Shown here: positions 1-8,489 of the stretch, one piece after another
How the letters are laid out: each line of letters opens with the position of its first letter
How positions within the stretch are numbered: position 1 is the first letter of the stretch
From: Sphingomonadaceae bacterium OTU29LAMAA1
GTDB taxonomy: Bacteria; Pseudomonadota; Alphaproteobacteria; Sphingomonadales; Sphingomonadaceae
Direction of reading: 5' to 3'
Length of the DNA: 64,000 nt
Assembly: GCA_024072375.1 (NCBI GenBank)
Contig: CP099617.1
Span: 1,344,001 to 1,408,000 of the forward strand
Notes under the pieces: generated by a model
Seen by the model: the letters and a program-made list of their open reading frames with translations, nothing else
Told to the model about the DNA's origin: nothing
Database searches by the model: none
Program-made: the position numbers and the translations under genes

Positions 1-483
1 GACAGGATCCCCACGTTGGACGAGACGGTTGGCGAAGGCGACGTGGTGCGGATCGGCACCGAAGTCGCCCATGTTCTGCATGTGCCCGGCCATACCGCCG
101 GCCACATCGCGTTCCACCTGCCCGATATCGGCGCGATCTTCACCGGCGACACGCTGTTCGCCATGGGCTGCGGTCGTCTGTTCGAGGGGACGCCGGCGGA
201 GATGTTCGCCAATATGCAGCGTTACGCGAGGTTACCCGACGATACGCAAGTCTATTGCGGGCATGAATATACACAGGCGAACGGCCGCTTCGCCCTTGCG
301 ATCGAACCGGACAACGCTGCGCTGGCCGCAAGGATGACGGATGTCGATGCGATGCGCGAACTCGGCGAACCGACCATCCCGACGACGATCGGACTGGAGC
401 GGGCAACCAATCCGTTCCTGCGGGCATTGACGCCGGAAGAACTCGGCGATCTGCGTCGGCGCAAGGACGAGTTTCGCGGCTGA
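1..483 (+). CDS. gloB: Hydroxyacylglutathione hydrolase (glyoxalase II), 3' part
   Basis: The frame is open from base 1, so the gene begins upstream of the window and about 160 C-terminal residues are visible. Glyoxalase II hydrolyses S-lactoylglutathione to D-lactate and glutathione in the cytosol. Visible metallo-beta-lactamase-fold motifs are HVPGHTAGH, FTGDTLFAMGCGRLFEGT (bridging Asp) and the metal-ligand His of YCGHEYT. These are followed by the family-specific C-terminal domain that binds glutathione, with TNPFLRA near the end. The first metal-binding motif (THxHxDH) must lie outside the window. The identification is firm; only the N-terminus is missing. Confidence 0.93.
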   Translation, partial: DRIPTLDETVGEGDVVRIGTEVAHVLHVPGHTAGHIAFHLPDIGAIFTGDTLFAMGCGRLFEGTPAEMFANMQRYARLPDDTQVYCGHEYTQANGRFALAIEPDNAALAARMTDVDAMRELGEPTIPTTIGLERATNPFLRALTPEELGDLRRRKDEFRG

Positions 484-511
484 ACCGTATCCCCGCCGCG
501 CGAAGGAGAGA

Positions 512-931
512 ATGATGACCATCAGACCATGGCTCGCCACCGCAATCGCGATTGCCCTCGCCAGCTGCGCACAGACGCCGAAGGAGCGGTTCGCCGCACA
601 GCAGGCGGATGCAGCCGCCGCGGCGAAGCTCGAACAGGCGCTGGCGGGACTGACGCCGGGTCCGTCCAACAACTGCCTGCCGCGCTATCCGACGACGCAG
701 GTACAGGCTTATGGCCCGACCCTCGTCTACACCGTCAGCCGCGGATTGAAGTTTCGCACCGATACCGCGGGCGGGTGCGAACGCGTCGGCCGCGGTGACA
801 TCCTCATCACGCGCCTGACCACGGGCCAGCTTTGCCGCGGCGATATTGGCACCACGGTCGACAGCGTCTCGCGCATTCTGACCGGTAGCTGCTCGTTCGG
901 TCCGTTCGTCCGCTACAGCAAGGGGTCGTGA
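512..931 (+). CDS. Small lipoprotein, DUF6491-like
   Basis: A 139-residue protein with a lipoprotein signal: a hydrophobic stretch, then ALASC, so Cys about 19 would be lipidated. An Ala/Lys/Glu-rich helix (residues 28-45) leads into a compact domain with four or more Cys and the motif QLCRGDIG. It is related to the next gene: both share C-x(n)-GGC or GAC, QLCR-D, and a final C-x-F/FT-F. This resembles the uncharacterised DUF6491 family, probably disulfide-stabilised in the periplasm. The RBS GAAGGAGAG precedes the ATG. No function is known; the family assignment is by eye. Confidence 0.75.
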   Translation: MMTIRPWLATAIAIALASCAQTPKERFAAQQADAAAAAKLEQALAGLTPGPSNNCLPRYPTTQVQAYGPTLVYTVSRGLKFRTDTAGGCERVGRGDILITRLTTGQLCRGDIGTTVDSVSRILTGSCSFGPFVRYSKGS

Positions 932-935
932 CACC

Positions 936-1298
936 ATGAGGACGCCGCTTCTGATCGCCGCCCTTGCGATGCCACTGCTGGCCGCCAAATCCGATCCGCT
1001 GGCGGGGCGCGTGGCGGGACCGGCGGCGCGCTGCATCAGCGTGTCCCAGACCAACGGTCCGTCGATCATCGACCGTAACACGATCCTGTATACCGAGGGC
1101 GCGGGAAACCGCGTGTGGAAGACGGGGCCGGTCGGGGCCTGTCCCTCGCTCGAACCGCTCAACACGCTCATCGTCGAGATCTATGGCGGTCAGTTATGCC
1201 GCAACGATCGCTTCCGCGTGCTGACGGCGGGGACAAGCATTCCCTCGGCCTATTGCCGCTTCACCGAATTCACGCCGTACACTAAGGTGAAGAAATAG
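936..1298 (+). CDS. Small secreted protein, DUF6491-like paralogue
   Basis: A 120-residue protein starting 4 bases after the previous stop, so the two are probably co-transcribed. It has a short cleavable signal peptide (MRTPLLIAALAMPLLAA) and no lipobox Cys. The rest carries the DUF6491-like pattern: RCISVSQ, DRNTILY, GACPSL, GGQLCRNDRF and AYCRFTEF. The Cys spacing matches the upstream lipoprotein, suggesting a tandem duplication in which one copy is membrane-anchored and one is soluble. The function is unknown. Confidence 0.75.
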   Translation: MRTPLLIAALAMPLLAAKSDPLAGRVAGPAARCISVSQTNGPSIIDRNTILYTEGAGNRVWKTGPVGACPSLEPLNTLIVEIYGGQLCRNDRFRVLTAGTSIPSAYCRFTEFTPYTKVKK

Positions 1299-1316
1299 CG
1301 CGCGGCAGGCCGTGCG

Positions 1317-2609
1317 TCACAGCACGAACCGGCTCAAATCCGTGTTCCGTGCGATCCCCGCCAGCTGCCGATCGACATAGGCGGCATCCACGATCACCGG
1401 CTCGGACCGGTCCTCGGCATCGAAACTGACGTCCTCCAGCAGCTTTTCCATGACCGTCTGCAAACGGCGCGCGCCGATGTTCTCGACCTGCCCGTTCACC
1501 TCCGCCGCGATCCGCGCGATCGCCGCGATACCATCGTCAGTGAAGCTCACTACGGCCCCCTCGGTCGCCAGCAGCGCCTTGTATTGCGCCGGCAAAGAGG
1601 CCTTGGTGTCCGACAGGATCGCGATGAAATCCTCCTCGGTCAGCCCCTTCAACTCTACCCGGATCGGCAGGCGGCCCTGCAACTCGGGCAGCAGATCGGA
1701 CGGCTTGGCGACGTGGAACGCGCCGCTGGCGATGAACAGGATATGGTCCGTCTTCATCGGCCCATATTTCGTCGCCACCGTAGTCCCCTCGATTAACGGC
1801 AGCAGGTCGCGCTGCACGCCTTCGCGACTGACCGATCCGCCGCGCACGTCGCTGACCGCGATTTTGTCGATCTCGTCGAGGAAGACGATACCATTCGCTT
1901 CTGCGTCCGCCAGCGCGGTCCGGCTCACCTCGTCCTGGTCGAGCCGCTTGTCGGCCTCTTCCTCGACCAGCTTGTCCCACGCTGCGCGCACGCTGATCTT
2001 GCGACGCTTCAGCTGCTGGCCGCCGCCGAACGACTTCATCATTTCGCCGAGGTTGATCATCTGCGGTGCGCCGCCCGGCACCTCGAACGGCATGGCGGGG
2101 GCCTGTTCCAGCTCGATCTCGATCTCGGTCTGGTCGAGGTGGCCGTCGGCGAAGCGCTGCTTGAAGCTCTCGCGCGTCGCCTGGCTGCTGTCCTTGCCGA
2201 CCAGAGCGTCGAGCAGGCGCTTCATCGCCGCCTCTTCCGCCTTGTCCTTCACCGCGACGCGGCGGCGTTCCTTTTCCAGCCGGATCGCTTCCTCGACGAG
2301 GTCGCGGGCGATCTGTTCTACGTCGCGGCCGACATAGCCGACCTCGGTGAACTTGGTCGCCTCGACCTTCACGAACGGCGCATCGGCCAATTTGGCGAGC
2401 CGGCGGCTGATCTCGGTCTTGCCGCAGCCCGTCGGCCCGATCATCAGGATGTTCTTGGGCGTCACTTCGTCGCGCAGATCGGCGGAAAGCTGCTGCCGCC
2501 GCCAGCGATTGCGCATCGCCACCGCAACGGCCCGCTTGGCATCGCGCTGGCCGATGATGTGGGCGTCGAGGGCGGCGACGATCGCCTTGGGAGTGAGATT
2601 CTGGTTCAT
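1317..2609 (-). CDS. hslU: ATP-dependent protease ATPase subunit HslU
   Basis: The unfoldase ring of the HslUV (ClpQY) protease. Using the ATG at 2609 ([15 protein letters not shown]) gives 430 residues, normal for the family. Walker [10 protein letters not shown] is at about residues 58-66, followed by the [18 protein letters not shown] pore-loop region. Walker B is [10 protein letters not shown], and the C-terminal sensor-2 helix contains [15 protein letters not shown]. The C-terminus ends in DLSRFVL, the tail that docks into HslV. An upstream in-frame ATG (2663) would add residues encoded by a palindromic repeat and is rejected. It lies downstream of hslV, with a 99-bp repeat element between them. 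Confidence 0.97.
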   Translation of the reverse strand: MNQNLTPKAIVAALDAHIIGQRDAKRAVAVAMRNRWRRQQLSADLRDEVTPKNILMIGPTGCGKTEISRRLAKLADAPFVKVEATKFTEVGYVGRDVEQIARDLVEEAIRLEKERRRVAVKDKAEEAAMKRLLDALVGKDSSQATRESFKQRFADGHLDQTEIEIELEQAPAMPFEVPGGAPQMINLGEMMKSFGGGQQLKRRKISVRAAWDKLVEEEADKRLDQDEVSRTALADAEANGIVFLDEIDKIAVSDVRGGSVSREGVQRDLLPLIEGTTVATKYGPMKTDHILFIASGAFHVAKPSDLLPELQGRLPIRVELKGLTEEDFIAILSDTKASLPAQYKALLATEGAVVSFTDDGIAAIARIAAEVNGQVENIGARRLQTVMEKLLEDVSFDAEDRSEPVIVDAAYVDRQLAGIARNTDLSRFVL

Positions 2610-2621
2610 GGGTTTCTTCTT

Positions 2622-2720
2622 GCCCCTTCTCTTCAGAGGAGGGGTAGGGGGTGGAGGACTCATGGGCGGCAGCCGTTTTGGACAGGCCCCACCCCAACCC
2701 CTCCCCTGAAGGAGAGGGGC
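2622..2720. repeat. Palindromic intergenic element, family A copy 1
   Basis: This 99-bp unit lies between hslV and hslU. Its two 29-base ends (2622-2650 and 2692-2720) are near-perfect inverted repeats, and each end is itself a small hairpin (CCTCTTCAGAGG type core). It belongs to the same family as 6191-6291 and 26475-26576. In the hslVU transcript it would fold into a long stem between the two cistrons. Confidence 0.8.
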
Positions 2721-2729
2721 TTTCCGGCG

Positions 2730-3299
2730 TTACGTGTCGCTGTCCATCAGCTCGATCGTCGTGCGATCGTTGGTGTAGACGCAGACTTCGGCAGCGATCG
2801 CCATCGCCTTGCGGCATACGGTCTCGGCATCCGCCTCGTAATCGACCAGCGCGCGGGCGGCGGCGAGCGCGTAATTGCCGCCAGATCCGATCGCGGCGAC
2901 GCCATTCTCCGGCTCCAGCACGTCGCCGTTGCCGGTCAGGATCAACGTCACGTCCTTGTCGGCGACGATCATCATCGCCTCCAGATTGCGGAGGAATTTG
3001 TCGGTGCGCCAGTCCTTCGCCAGCTCGACCGCGGCACGCATCAGCTTGCCCTGATGGCGCTCCAGCTTCGCCTCGAGCCGCTCGAACAGCGTGAAGGCGT
3101 CGGCGGTCGCTCCGGCGAACCCGCCGATGACCTGTCCGTCCGCGCCGAGGCGTCGAACCTTCTTGGCATTGGGCTTCATCACGGTCTGGCCCATCGAAAC
3201 CTGGCCGTCGCCGATGACGACGACCTTGCCGTTGCGCCTGACCGACAAAATGGTGGTGCCATGCCAGACCGGCATGGAATGTGGATCGTTCCCGCTCAT
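2730..3299 (-). CDS. hslV: ATP-dependent protease proteolytic subunit HslV
   Basis: The threonine-protease dodecamer partner of HslU, cytosolic, degrading misfolded and regulatory proteins. The ATG at 3299 gives 189 residues. The N-terminus is [20 protein letters not shown]. As in other alphaproteobacterial HslV, a short propeptide ending HG would be removed to expose catalytic Thr15 (TTI). [10 protein letters not shown] and [11 protein letters not shown] are family signatures. An upstream in-frame ATG at 3377 lies in repeat-rich DNA and is not preferred. hslV is first in the minus-strand pair with hslU. Confidence 0.96.
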   Translation of the reverse strand: MSGNDPHSMPVWHGTTILSVRRNGKVVVIGDGQVSMGQTVMKPNAKKVRRLGADGQVIGGFAGATADAFTLFERLEAKLERHQGKLMRAAVELAKDWRTDKFLRNLEAMMIVADKDVTLILTGNGDVLEPENGVAAIGSGGNYALAAARALVDYEADAETVCRKAMAIAAEVCVYTNDRTTIELMDSDT

Positions 3300-3616
3300 G
3301 ATGCGCGATGTAGGGTGGCGGAGGGTGGGGTGCAAAGGGGCGGGGTGAAGAAGGGGTCGTTCTCGCGGAGACGCCAAGCCGCGAAGAGGAAGAAGGTTGG
3401 TTCACGCGGAGACGCGGAGACGCGGAGACGCGGAGATCGAGATTGGCTGCGGCGCAGCCCTTCAACGCCGAAGCGGCTGCTCAGAGACGTACAGCCTGCG
3501 GCGCATCCTCTCTGCGTCTCCGCGTCTCCGCGCAAAAACCACCTTCTCAACTTCTTCTCCGCGCCTCCGCGTCTCCGCGTGAATCAACCTTCTTCACGTC
3601 CTCGCGTGAACAAGCT
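3300..3616. other. Non-coding stretch between holin gene and hslV
   Basis: These 317 bases hold no credible gene. They are dominated by an inverted-repeat element (3393-3592) with a short tandem array. The hslV promoter should be in its left part. Both flanking genes are on the minus strand. Confidence 0.7.
3393..3592. repeat. Inverted-repeat element with ACGCGGAG tandem units
   Basis: An element of about 200 bp whose ends are inverted copies of a 28-base sequence, AAGGTTGRTTCACGCGGAGA plus GACGCGGR (3393-3420 and 3565-3592, about 26 of 28 matching). Inside the left arm are four tandem ACGCGGAG units (3404-3435). A further inverted block, CGTCTCCGCGTCTCCGCG, is at about 3514-3531. There is no coding capacity. 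It resembles a small non-autonomous mobile or structural repeat. Confidence 0.75.
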
Positions 3617-3868
3617 CTACAGCTCCACTCCCCGCGCCTTCCCCCAGGCCCGGGCGGCGGTGTATCCCAGATACCCGGTCCCGAAGAGCGCGTACAATGG
3701 CTCCGGGATCGCCGACAGATACGCCCCCATTCCCCGCGCCATCGCCGCAGCCGTCGCCGGACTGACGGCTGCGATGACGCCGATCGGGATGGACCAGAGC
3801 AGCAGCGCATACATTACGTAGAGGAATGCCGGGCGTGCGCGACTGACCCAGGGGTCCCGCGGCGTCAT
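3617..3868 (-). CDS. Putative phage-type holin (3TM-like)
   Basis: An 83-residue protein with hydrophobic segments at about residues 14-35 (FLYVMYALLLWSIPIGVIAA) and 55-70, consistent with a small phage-type holin. Its ATG overlaps the stop of the upstream endolysin gene by 4 bases (ATGA), so the two are translationally coupled. A holin paired with a GH108 endolysin is the usual lysis arrangement of phages and gene transfer agents. No other phage structural gene is nearby. The family call rests on context and topology. Confidence 0.7.
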   Translation of the reverse strand: MTPRDPWVSRARPAFLYVMYALLLWSIPIGVIAAVSPATAAAMARGMGAYLSAIPEPLYALFGTGYLGYTAARAWGKARGVEL

Positions 3869-4404
3869 GCGATCCGCTCCGCGAGCCAGCCATACAGGAA
3901 GGCTTCGTTTGCCGGGCGACGTTCGGTAAGCGAGAGGTAGCGTTCGCCCTGCAACGCATCGATCGCCTTGACGAGAACCCGCTCGCCCGGCGTACCACGA
4001 CGGATCAGGAAGGCATCCAGCGCGGCAAGCGTATGCGAACCGACCATCTGATCCACCGTCAGGTCCGCAAAATCGCTCGCCCCCCGGTTGAGCGCGTTGA
4101 GTGCGCGCTGGAGAAAACCGGTGGCCACCGCCGTTCCCATGTTGACGCCGGTATCGAACATCTCGGCGGCGAGCGCGGGAGCCCGCAGCGCGATCCGGTC
4201 GAAGCGCGGCGTGCGCCAATAAACCGTTTCATAGATTGCGGCGGCGACCGGCCGGGGCAGATCGCGGATCGCGCCGTGATAGCCATTGGCGCGCGCGACC
4301 GCCGTGGTTATGCCCCATCGCGTGGCCCCGCCCCGATCGGCGGGGTGATCGACATACCCCCCTTCGCGAGCGATGATCTGGTCGACAAGCGCGGCGATGG
4401 TCAT
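3865..4404 (-). CDS. Endolysin, glycoside hydrolase family 108 type
   Basis: A 179-residue protein with the GH108 N-terminal signature IIAREGGYVDHPADRGG followed by TRWGIT. The catalytic Glu is in REGGY, as in phage muramidases formerly called secretion activators. The second half (FDTGVNMG, ATGFLQRALN, then DGxVG-like residues) matches the helical peptidoglycan-binding part of the family. The ATG at 4404 follows GGGGAGCC. There is no signal peptide, so release would depend on the downstream holin. It may serve a gene transfer agent located elsewhere in the genome; that role is inference. Confidence 0.85.
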   Translation of the reverse strand: MTIAALVDQIIAREGGYVDHPADRGGATRWGITTAVARANGYHGAIRDLPRPVAAAIYETVYWRTPRFDRIALRAPALAAEMFDTGVNMGTAVATGFLQRALNALNRGASDFADLTVDQMVGSHTLAALDAFLIRRGTPGERVLVKAIDALQGERYLSLTERRPANEAFLYGWLAERIA

Positions 4405-4709
4405 GATGCGGCTCCCCTGCTGTGCAGGTCGGGGGATCATGGCATTTCCAAATAGGACAGCGAATTTTTTCGACGCCCGTCGCGTGGTTACGGATCAACG
4501 GGTTGCGTCGACGACGGGACTGTCCGCGTCCAACAGGCATGTTGCGCCCCGGCATGAGGCGCGGTATCGGGGCGCTATTCGCAAGGACCCGGTGCAAATC
4601 CGGGTGGCTATTCCGGCCGCCGATCCGCCGGACAACATGATACCGCACGCAACATCATCCCATCGCCATGACGCGATGCCGGTTCGTGCGGTCCATGCGG
4701 ATTTTCTCC
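4405..4709. other. Divergent intergenic region, endolysin / SulP
   Basis: Promoters for both divergent genes must lie in these 305 bases. A 6-bp hairpin, ACCCGG-TGCAAAT-CCGGGT (about 4591-4609), resembles the P5/L5 part of cobalamin riboswitches or a tRNA T-arm. No other part of either RNA is recognisable. No gene is supported here. Confidence 0.5.
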
Positions 4710-6179
4710 ATGACCCTGTCCCTCTCCCGCTATCGTGCCGAATGGTACAGCGGTGCCGCCAATGCGCGCCGCGACGTGCTCGCCGGTATGGTCGGCACGT
4801 TCGCGCTAATCCCCGAAGTCATCGCCTTCTCCTTCGTCGCCGGCATCGATCCCGAAGTCGGCCTGTTCGCCTCGTTCGTCATCGGCATCGTCATCGCGGT
4901 GTTCGGCGGGCGGCCCGCGATGATTTCCGGCGCGGCCGGGTCGGTCGCACTGGTGGCGGCGGCGCTCGTTCATAGCCATGGCCTGTCCTATTTGCTCGGC
5001 GCGACGATCCTGGCGGGCGTGTTCCAGATCGTGTTCGGGCTGCTCAAGCTCGACGTGCTGATGCGCTTCGTCTCCAAGTCGGTGCGAACGGGCTTCGTCA
5101 ACGCGCTGGCGATCCTGATCTTTTCGGCGCAGGTGCCGCAGATGCTGGGCGTCAGCTGGCACACCTATGCGATGATCGGGCTGGGCCTCGCGATCATCTA
5201 CCTCCTGCCCCGCATCACGACCGCGATCCCCTCGCCGCTGATCTGCATCGTCGTGCTGACCGCGATCAGCATCGCCTTTCCGATGCCGTTGCATACCGTC
5301 GCCGACCTCGGGCGATTGCCGGCGTCGTTGCCGCACTTCGCTTTGCCCGCCCTGCCGGTCGAGTGGCGCACCCTCGGCATCATCGCGCCCTATGCGCTGG
5401 CGATGGCCGCGGTCGGCCTGCTCGAATCCCTCATGACCGCCAAGGTCGTCGACGAACTGACCGAGAGCAACAGCGACAAGGCGCAGGAATGCACCGGCCT
5501 TGGCCTCGCCAACGTCGCGGCGGGGATTTTCGGCGGCATCGCCGGCTGCGGCATGATCGGGCAGACCGTCGGCAACGTCCGCTATGGCGGGCGCGGGCGG
5601 CTGTCGACGCTGGTGGCGGGCGTCTTCCTGCTGGTGGTGATGGTGCCGCTACGCCCGTGGGTGGCGCAGGTGCCGGTCGCGGCGCTGGTCGCGATCATGA
5701 TCATGGTATCGGCCAGCACCTTCGCCTGGGGGTCGCTACGCGATCTCGGCCGGCATCCCAAGGTGTCGGGGCTGGTGATGCTGGCGACCGTCGCGGTGAC
5801 GGTGGCGACGCACGACCTGTCGATGGGCGTCGCGGTCGGCGTGCTGATGAGCGGCGTGTTCTTCGCGTTCAAGGTGACGCGGATGATGGACGTGACGGTG
5901 GGCTACGATGCCGCGACCGACACGCGAACGTACGACGTATCGGGGCAGGTGTTCTTCGCGAGTGCCGAGATCTTCGCGGACCGGTTCGACCTGCGCGACG
6001 ATGCGGCACGGGTGCGGATCGACCTGACCGCGGCGCATTTGTGGGACATCACCGCAGTGGCCGCGCTGGAGGACGTTGTCTCCAAGCTGCGCGCGCATGG
6101 CATCGCCGTGGAGGTCGTCGGCCTGAACGCCGCGAGCAGCGTGCTGGTCGACCGCCATGCACCGCTGGTGCTGGGCTAA
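4710..6179 (+). CDS. SulP-family anion transporter with STAS domain
   Basis: A 489-residue inner-membrane transporter of the SulP/SLC26 family. The SulP signature region runs DVLAGMVGTFALIPEVIAFS. It is followed by about ten to fourteen hydrophobic helices and the conserved SNSDKAQECTGLGLANV region. A C-terminal cytosolic STAS domain (last ~90 residues, from TYDVSGQVFFASAEIF) follows. Substrate may be sulfate, bicarbonate or another anion and cannot be told from sequence. The ATG at 4710 (MTLSLSRYRAEW) is preferred over one at 4668. It is monocistronic and convergent with sdhA. Confidence 0.88.
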   Translation: MTLSLSRYRAEWYSGAANARRDVLAGMVGTFALIPEVIAFSFVAGIDPEVGLFASFVIGIVIAVFGGRPAMISGAAGSVALVAAALVHSHGLSYLLGATILAGVFQIVFGLLKLDVLMRFVSKSVRTGFVNALAILIFSAQVPQMLGVSWHTYAMIGLGLAIIYLLPRITTAIPSPLICIVVLTAISIAFPMPLHTVADLGRLPASLPHFALPALPVEWRTLGIIAPYALAMAAVGLLESLMTAKVVDELTESNSDKAQECTGLGLANVAAGIFGGIAGCGMIGQTVGNVRYGGRGRLSTLVAGVFLLVVMVPLRPWVAQVPVAALVAIMIMVSASTFAWGSLRDLGRHPKVSGLVMLATVAVTVATHDLSMGVAVGVLMSGVFFAFKVTRMMDVTVGYDAATDTRTYDVSGQVFFASAEIFADRFDLRDDAARVRIDLTAAHLWDITAVAALEDVVSKLRAHGIAVEVVGLNAASSVLVDRHAPLVLG

Positions 6180-6183
6180 ACAC

Positions 6184-6214
6184 AAAAAAAAGCCCCTCCT
6201 CTTCAGAGGAGGGG
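6184..6214 (-). terminator. Intrinsic terminator of the sdhCDA transcript
   Basis: Read on the minus strand, a perfect hairpin (CCCCTCCTCT-GA-AGAGGAGGGG, 6193-6214) is followed at once by C and then eight T residues (complement of 6184-6191). The hairpin is one end of a family A repeat. It lies about 90 bases past the sdhA stop and would end the operon there. Confidence 0.85.
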
Positions 6215-6291
6215 TTGGGGTGGAGGAGTCATCGAGGGCTCACTCGGTGAGACATCACCCAACCCAACCCCTCCCCTGAAGGGGAGGGGCT
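6191..6291. repeat. Palindromic intergenic element, family A copy 2
   Basis: A 101-bp element between the convergent sulP and sdhA genes. The ends 6191-6219 and 6263-6291 are inverted repeats matching at 27 of 29 positions; each end is itself palindromic. The core contains CTCGGTGAGAC, also present in inverse orientation in copy 3 (GTCTCACCGAG near 26514). Confidence 0.85.
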
Positions 6292-6303
6292 CTCAGAAGA
6301 GGA

Positions 6304-8109
6304 TCAGTACACCCGCTTCTTCGGCTTGATGTACTCCACATCATCCGTGAGCGTGTAGTCGTGGACCGGGCGATAATCGATGGCGGTCGCACCACCCACG
6401 CCGCCCCAGCCGGTGAAGGTCGTGATCGTGTGCTTCATCCAGCCGGCGTCGTCGCGATCCGGATGATCCTCGTTCACATGCGCGCCGCGCGATTCCTTGC
6501 GGTTCGCCGCCGAATCGATCGTCACCACCGCCTGCGCGACCAGATTGTCGAGCTCCAGCGTCTCGATCAGATCGGTGTTCCAGATCAGGCTGCGGTCGTT
6601 GACCTGCACGTCCGCCATCTTCTTGTAGATGCCCGACATCAGCGACTGGCCCTCGGTCAGCAGCGCGTTGTCGCGGAACACGGCGCAATGCTTCTGCATC
6701 GTCCGCTGCATCTCGCCACGGATTTCCGCGGTGGGGATGCTGCCTGACGCGTTGCGGAACTTGTCGAGGCGGGTCAGCGATAGCTCTTCCGACCCCTTGG
6801 GCAGCGGGTTATGCGTACCGTTGGGCTTGCAGATGTCGGCGATACGCTTGCCGGTCGCGCGACCGAACACCACGAGATCGATCAGCGAGTTCGAGCCGAG
6901 ACGGTTTGCACCGTGGACGGAAACGCAGGCCGCCTCACCCACCGCGAACAGGCCCGGCACCACCGTGTCGGGGTTGCCATTGACGAGGTTGACGACCTCG
7001 CCGTGGAAGTTCGTCGGGATGCCGCCCATGTTGTAATGCACCGTCGGCGTGACCGGCAGCGGCTGGCGGGTCAGGTCAACACCCGCGAAGATCTTGCCGG
7101 TCTCGGTGATGCCCGGCAGCCGCTCGTGCAGCACCTTGGGATCGATATGGTCGAGGTGCAGGAAGATGTGGTCGCCGTTCTTGCCGACGCCGCGGCCTTC
7201 GCGCATTTCCATCGCCATCGACCGCGATACGACGTCGCGCGACGCGAGATCCTTCGCCGACGGGGCATAGCGCTCCATGAAGCGCTCGCCCTCGGAATTG
7301 GTCAGGTAACCGCCCTCGCCGCGCGCGCCCTCGGTGATGAGGACGCCTGCGCCGTAGATGCCGGTCGGGTGGAACTGGACGAACTCCATGTCCTGCAACG
7401 GCAGGCCGGCTCGCAGCACCATGCCGCCGCCGTCACCGGTGCAGGTGTGCGCCGAGGTCGCCGAGAAGTAGCAACGACCATAGCCGCCCGTCGCCAGCAC
7501 GGTGTTGTGGCTGCGGAAGCGATGGATCGAACCATCCTCCATGCACAACGCCACGACGCCACGGCACTGGCCGTTCTCCATGATGAGATCGAGCGCAAAA
7601 TATTCGACGTAGAAGTCGGCATCGTAGCGCAGCGACTGCTGGTACAATGTGTGCAGCATCGCATGGCCGGTACGGTCGGCGGCGGCACAGGTGCGCTGCG
7701 CGGGGGGACCTTCGCCCATGTTCTGCATCATGCCGCCGAACGGGCGCTGGTAGATGCGGCCCTCGTCCGTGCGGCTAAACGGCATGCCGGCATGCTCCAG
7801 CTCGTACACCGCGGCGGGTGCCTCGCGGACCATATATTCGATCGCGTCCTGGTCGCCGAGCCAGTCGGACCCCTTGACGGTGTCGAACATGTGCCAGGTC
7901 CAGTGATCCGGACCCATGTTGCCGAGCGATGCGGCGATGCCGCCCTGCGCCGCGACGGTGTGGCTGCGGGTCGGGAACACCTTGGTGATGCAGGCGGTCT
8001 TCAGCCCGTTCTGCGCGCATTCCATCACCGCGCGAAGGCCGGAGCCACCCGCGCCGACGACGACGGCATCATACGTGTGGTCGATGATCTTGTAAGCAGG
8101 GGCGCTCAT
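6304..8109 (-). CDS. sdhA: Succinate dehydrogenase flavoprotein subunit
   Basis: The catalytic subunit of complex II, oxidising succinate to fumarate with a covalently bound FAD. It has 601 residues, the usual length. The FAD-binding [12 protein letters not shown] is near the N-terminus. The flavinylation His is in SHTVAAQGG (about His50). Active-site motifs include HPTGIYGAG and [18 protein letters not shown]. Its start overlaps the sdhD stop by 4 bases. The operon order is sdhC-sdhD-sdhA; the iron-sulfur subunit gene does not follow. Confidence 0.98.
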   Translation of the reverse strand: MSAPAYKIIDHTYDAVVVGAGGSGLRAVMECAQNGLKTACITKVFPTRSHTVAAQGGIAASLGNMGPDHWTWHMFDTVKGSDWLGDQDAIEYMVREAPAAVYELEHAGMPFSRTDEGRIYQRPFGGMMQNMGEGPPAQRTCAAADRTGHAMLHTLYQQSLRYDADFYVEYFALDLIMENGQCRGVVALCMEDGSIHRFRSHNTVLATGGYGRCYFSATSAHTCTGDGGGMVLRAGLPLQDMEFVQFHPTGIYGAGVLITEGARGEGGYLTNSEGERFMERYAPSAKDLASRDVVSRSMAMEMREGRGVGKNGDHIFLHLDHIDPKVLHERLPGITETGKIFAGVDLTRQPLPVTPTVHYNMGGIPTNFHGEVVNLVNGNPDTVVPGLFAVGEAACVSVHGANRLGSNSLIDLVVFGRATGKRIADICKPNGTHNPLPKGSEELSLTRLDKFRNASGSIPTAEIRGEMQRTMQKHCAVFRDNALLTEGQSLMSGIYKKMADVQVNDRSLIWNTDLIETLELDNLVAQAVVTIDSAANRKESRGAHVNEDHPDRDDAGWMKHTITTFTGWGGVGGATAIDYRPVHDYTLTDDVEYIKPKKRVY

Positions 8110-8489
8110 GCGGCGGCTCCGAAGGCGACCTTGAGGATCGCGAAGATGGCAATCGCGGCGGTCGCGACGGTGAAGAAGTTGAGCAGCAGCATCGCGGCGA
8201 CCCGCTTCTCGTCATGCTGGTAATCCTCGATCACCACCTGCAAACCCAGCCGGAAGTGATAGAAGACCGACACGATCAGCAGGATCATCGGAATCGCCGC
8301 CCAGCTGTTGCGCAACCAGCTGTGGACCGCTTCGTAATCGTACCCGGGCATGCGCGCGACGGCGAAGACGAACCAGAGCGTCAGGAACAGGTTCGACCCC
8401 GCGGTGACGCGCTGGCGCCACCAGTGATGCGCGCCTTCCTTGGCGCTACCGAGGCCGCGGACGCGGCCGATGCTGGTGCCTGAACCCAT
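8106..8489 (-). CDS. sdhD: Succinate dehydrogenase membrane anchor subunit
   Basis: A 127-residue membrane subunit of complex II with three hydrophobic helices (about residues 32-46, 65-82 and 98-122). The heme/quinone-site motif [19 protein letters not shown] contains the conserved His and Asp-Tyr. The start shares one base with the sdhC stop (TAATG), and the end overlaps sdhA by 4 bases. This tight coupling supports stoichiometric synthesis. Confidence 0.95.
   Translation of the reverse strand: MGSGTSIGRVRGLGSAKEGAHHWWRQRVTAGSNLFLTLWFVFAVARMPGYDYEAVHSWLRNSWAAIPMILLIVSVFYHFRLGLQVVIEDYQHDEKRVAAMLLLNFFTVATAAIAIFAILKVAFGAAA

Noticed and set aside
3404-3435. CRISPR-like short repeats
   Set aside because: The octamers are directly adjacent without unique spacers, and no cas gene is nearby.
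4585-4640. Cobalamin-riboswitch or tRNA T-arm-like hairpin upstream of sulP
   Set aside because: Only CCGGTGCAAATCCGG matches. The B12-box and the CCCGC-ACTG part are missing, and no cloverleaf can be drawn.
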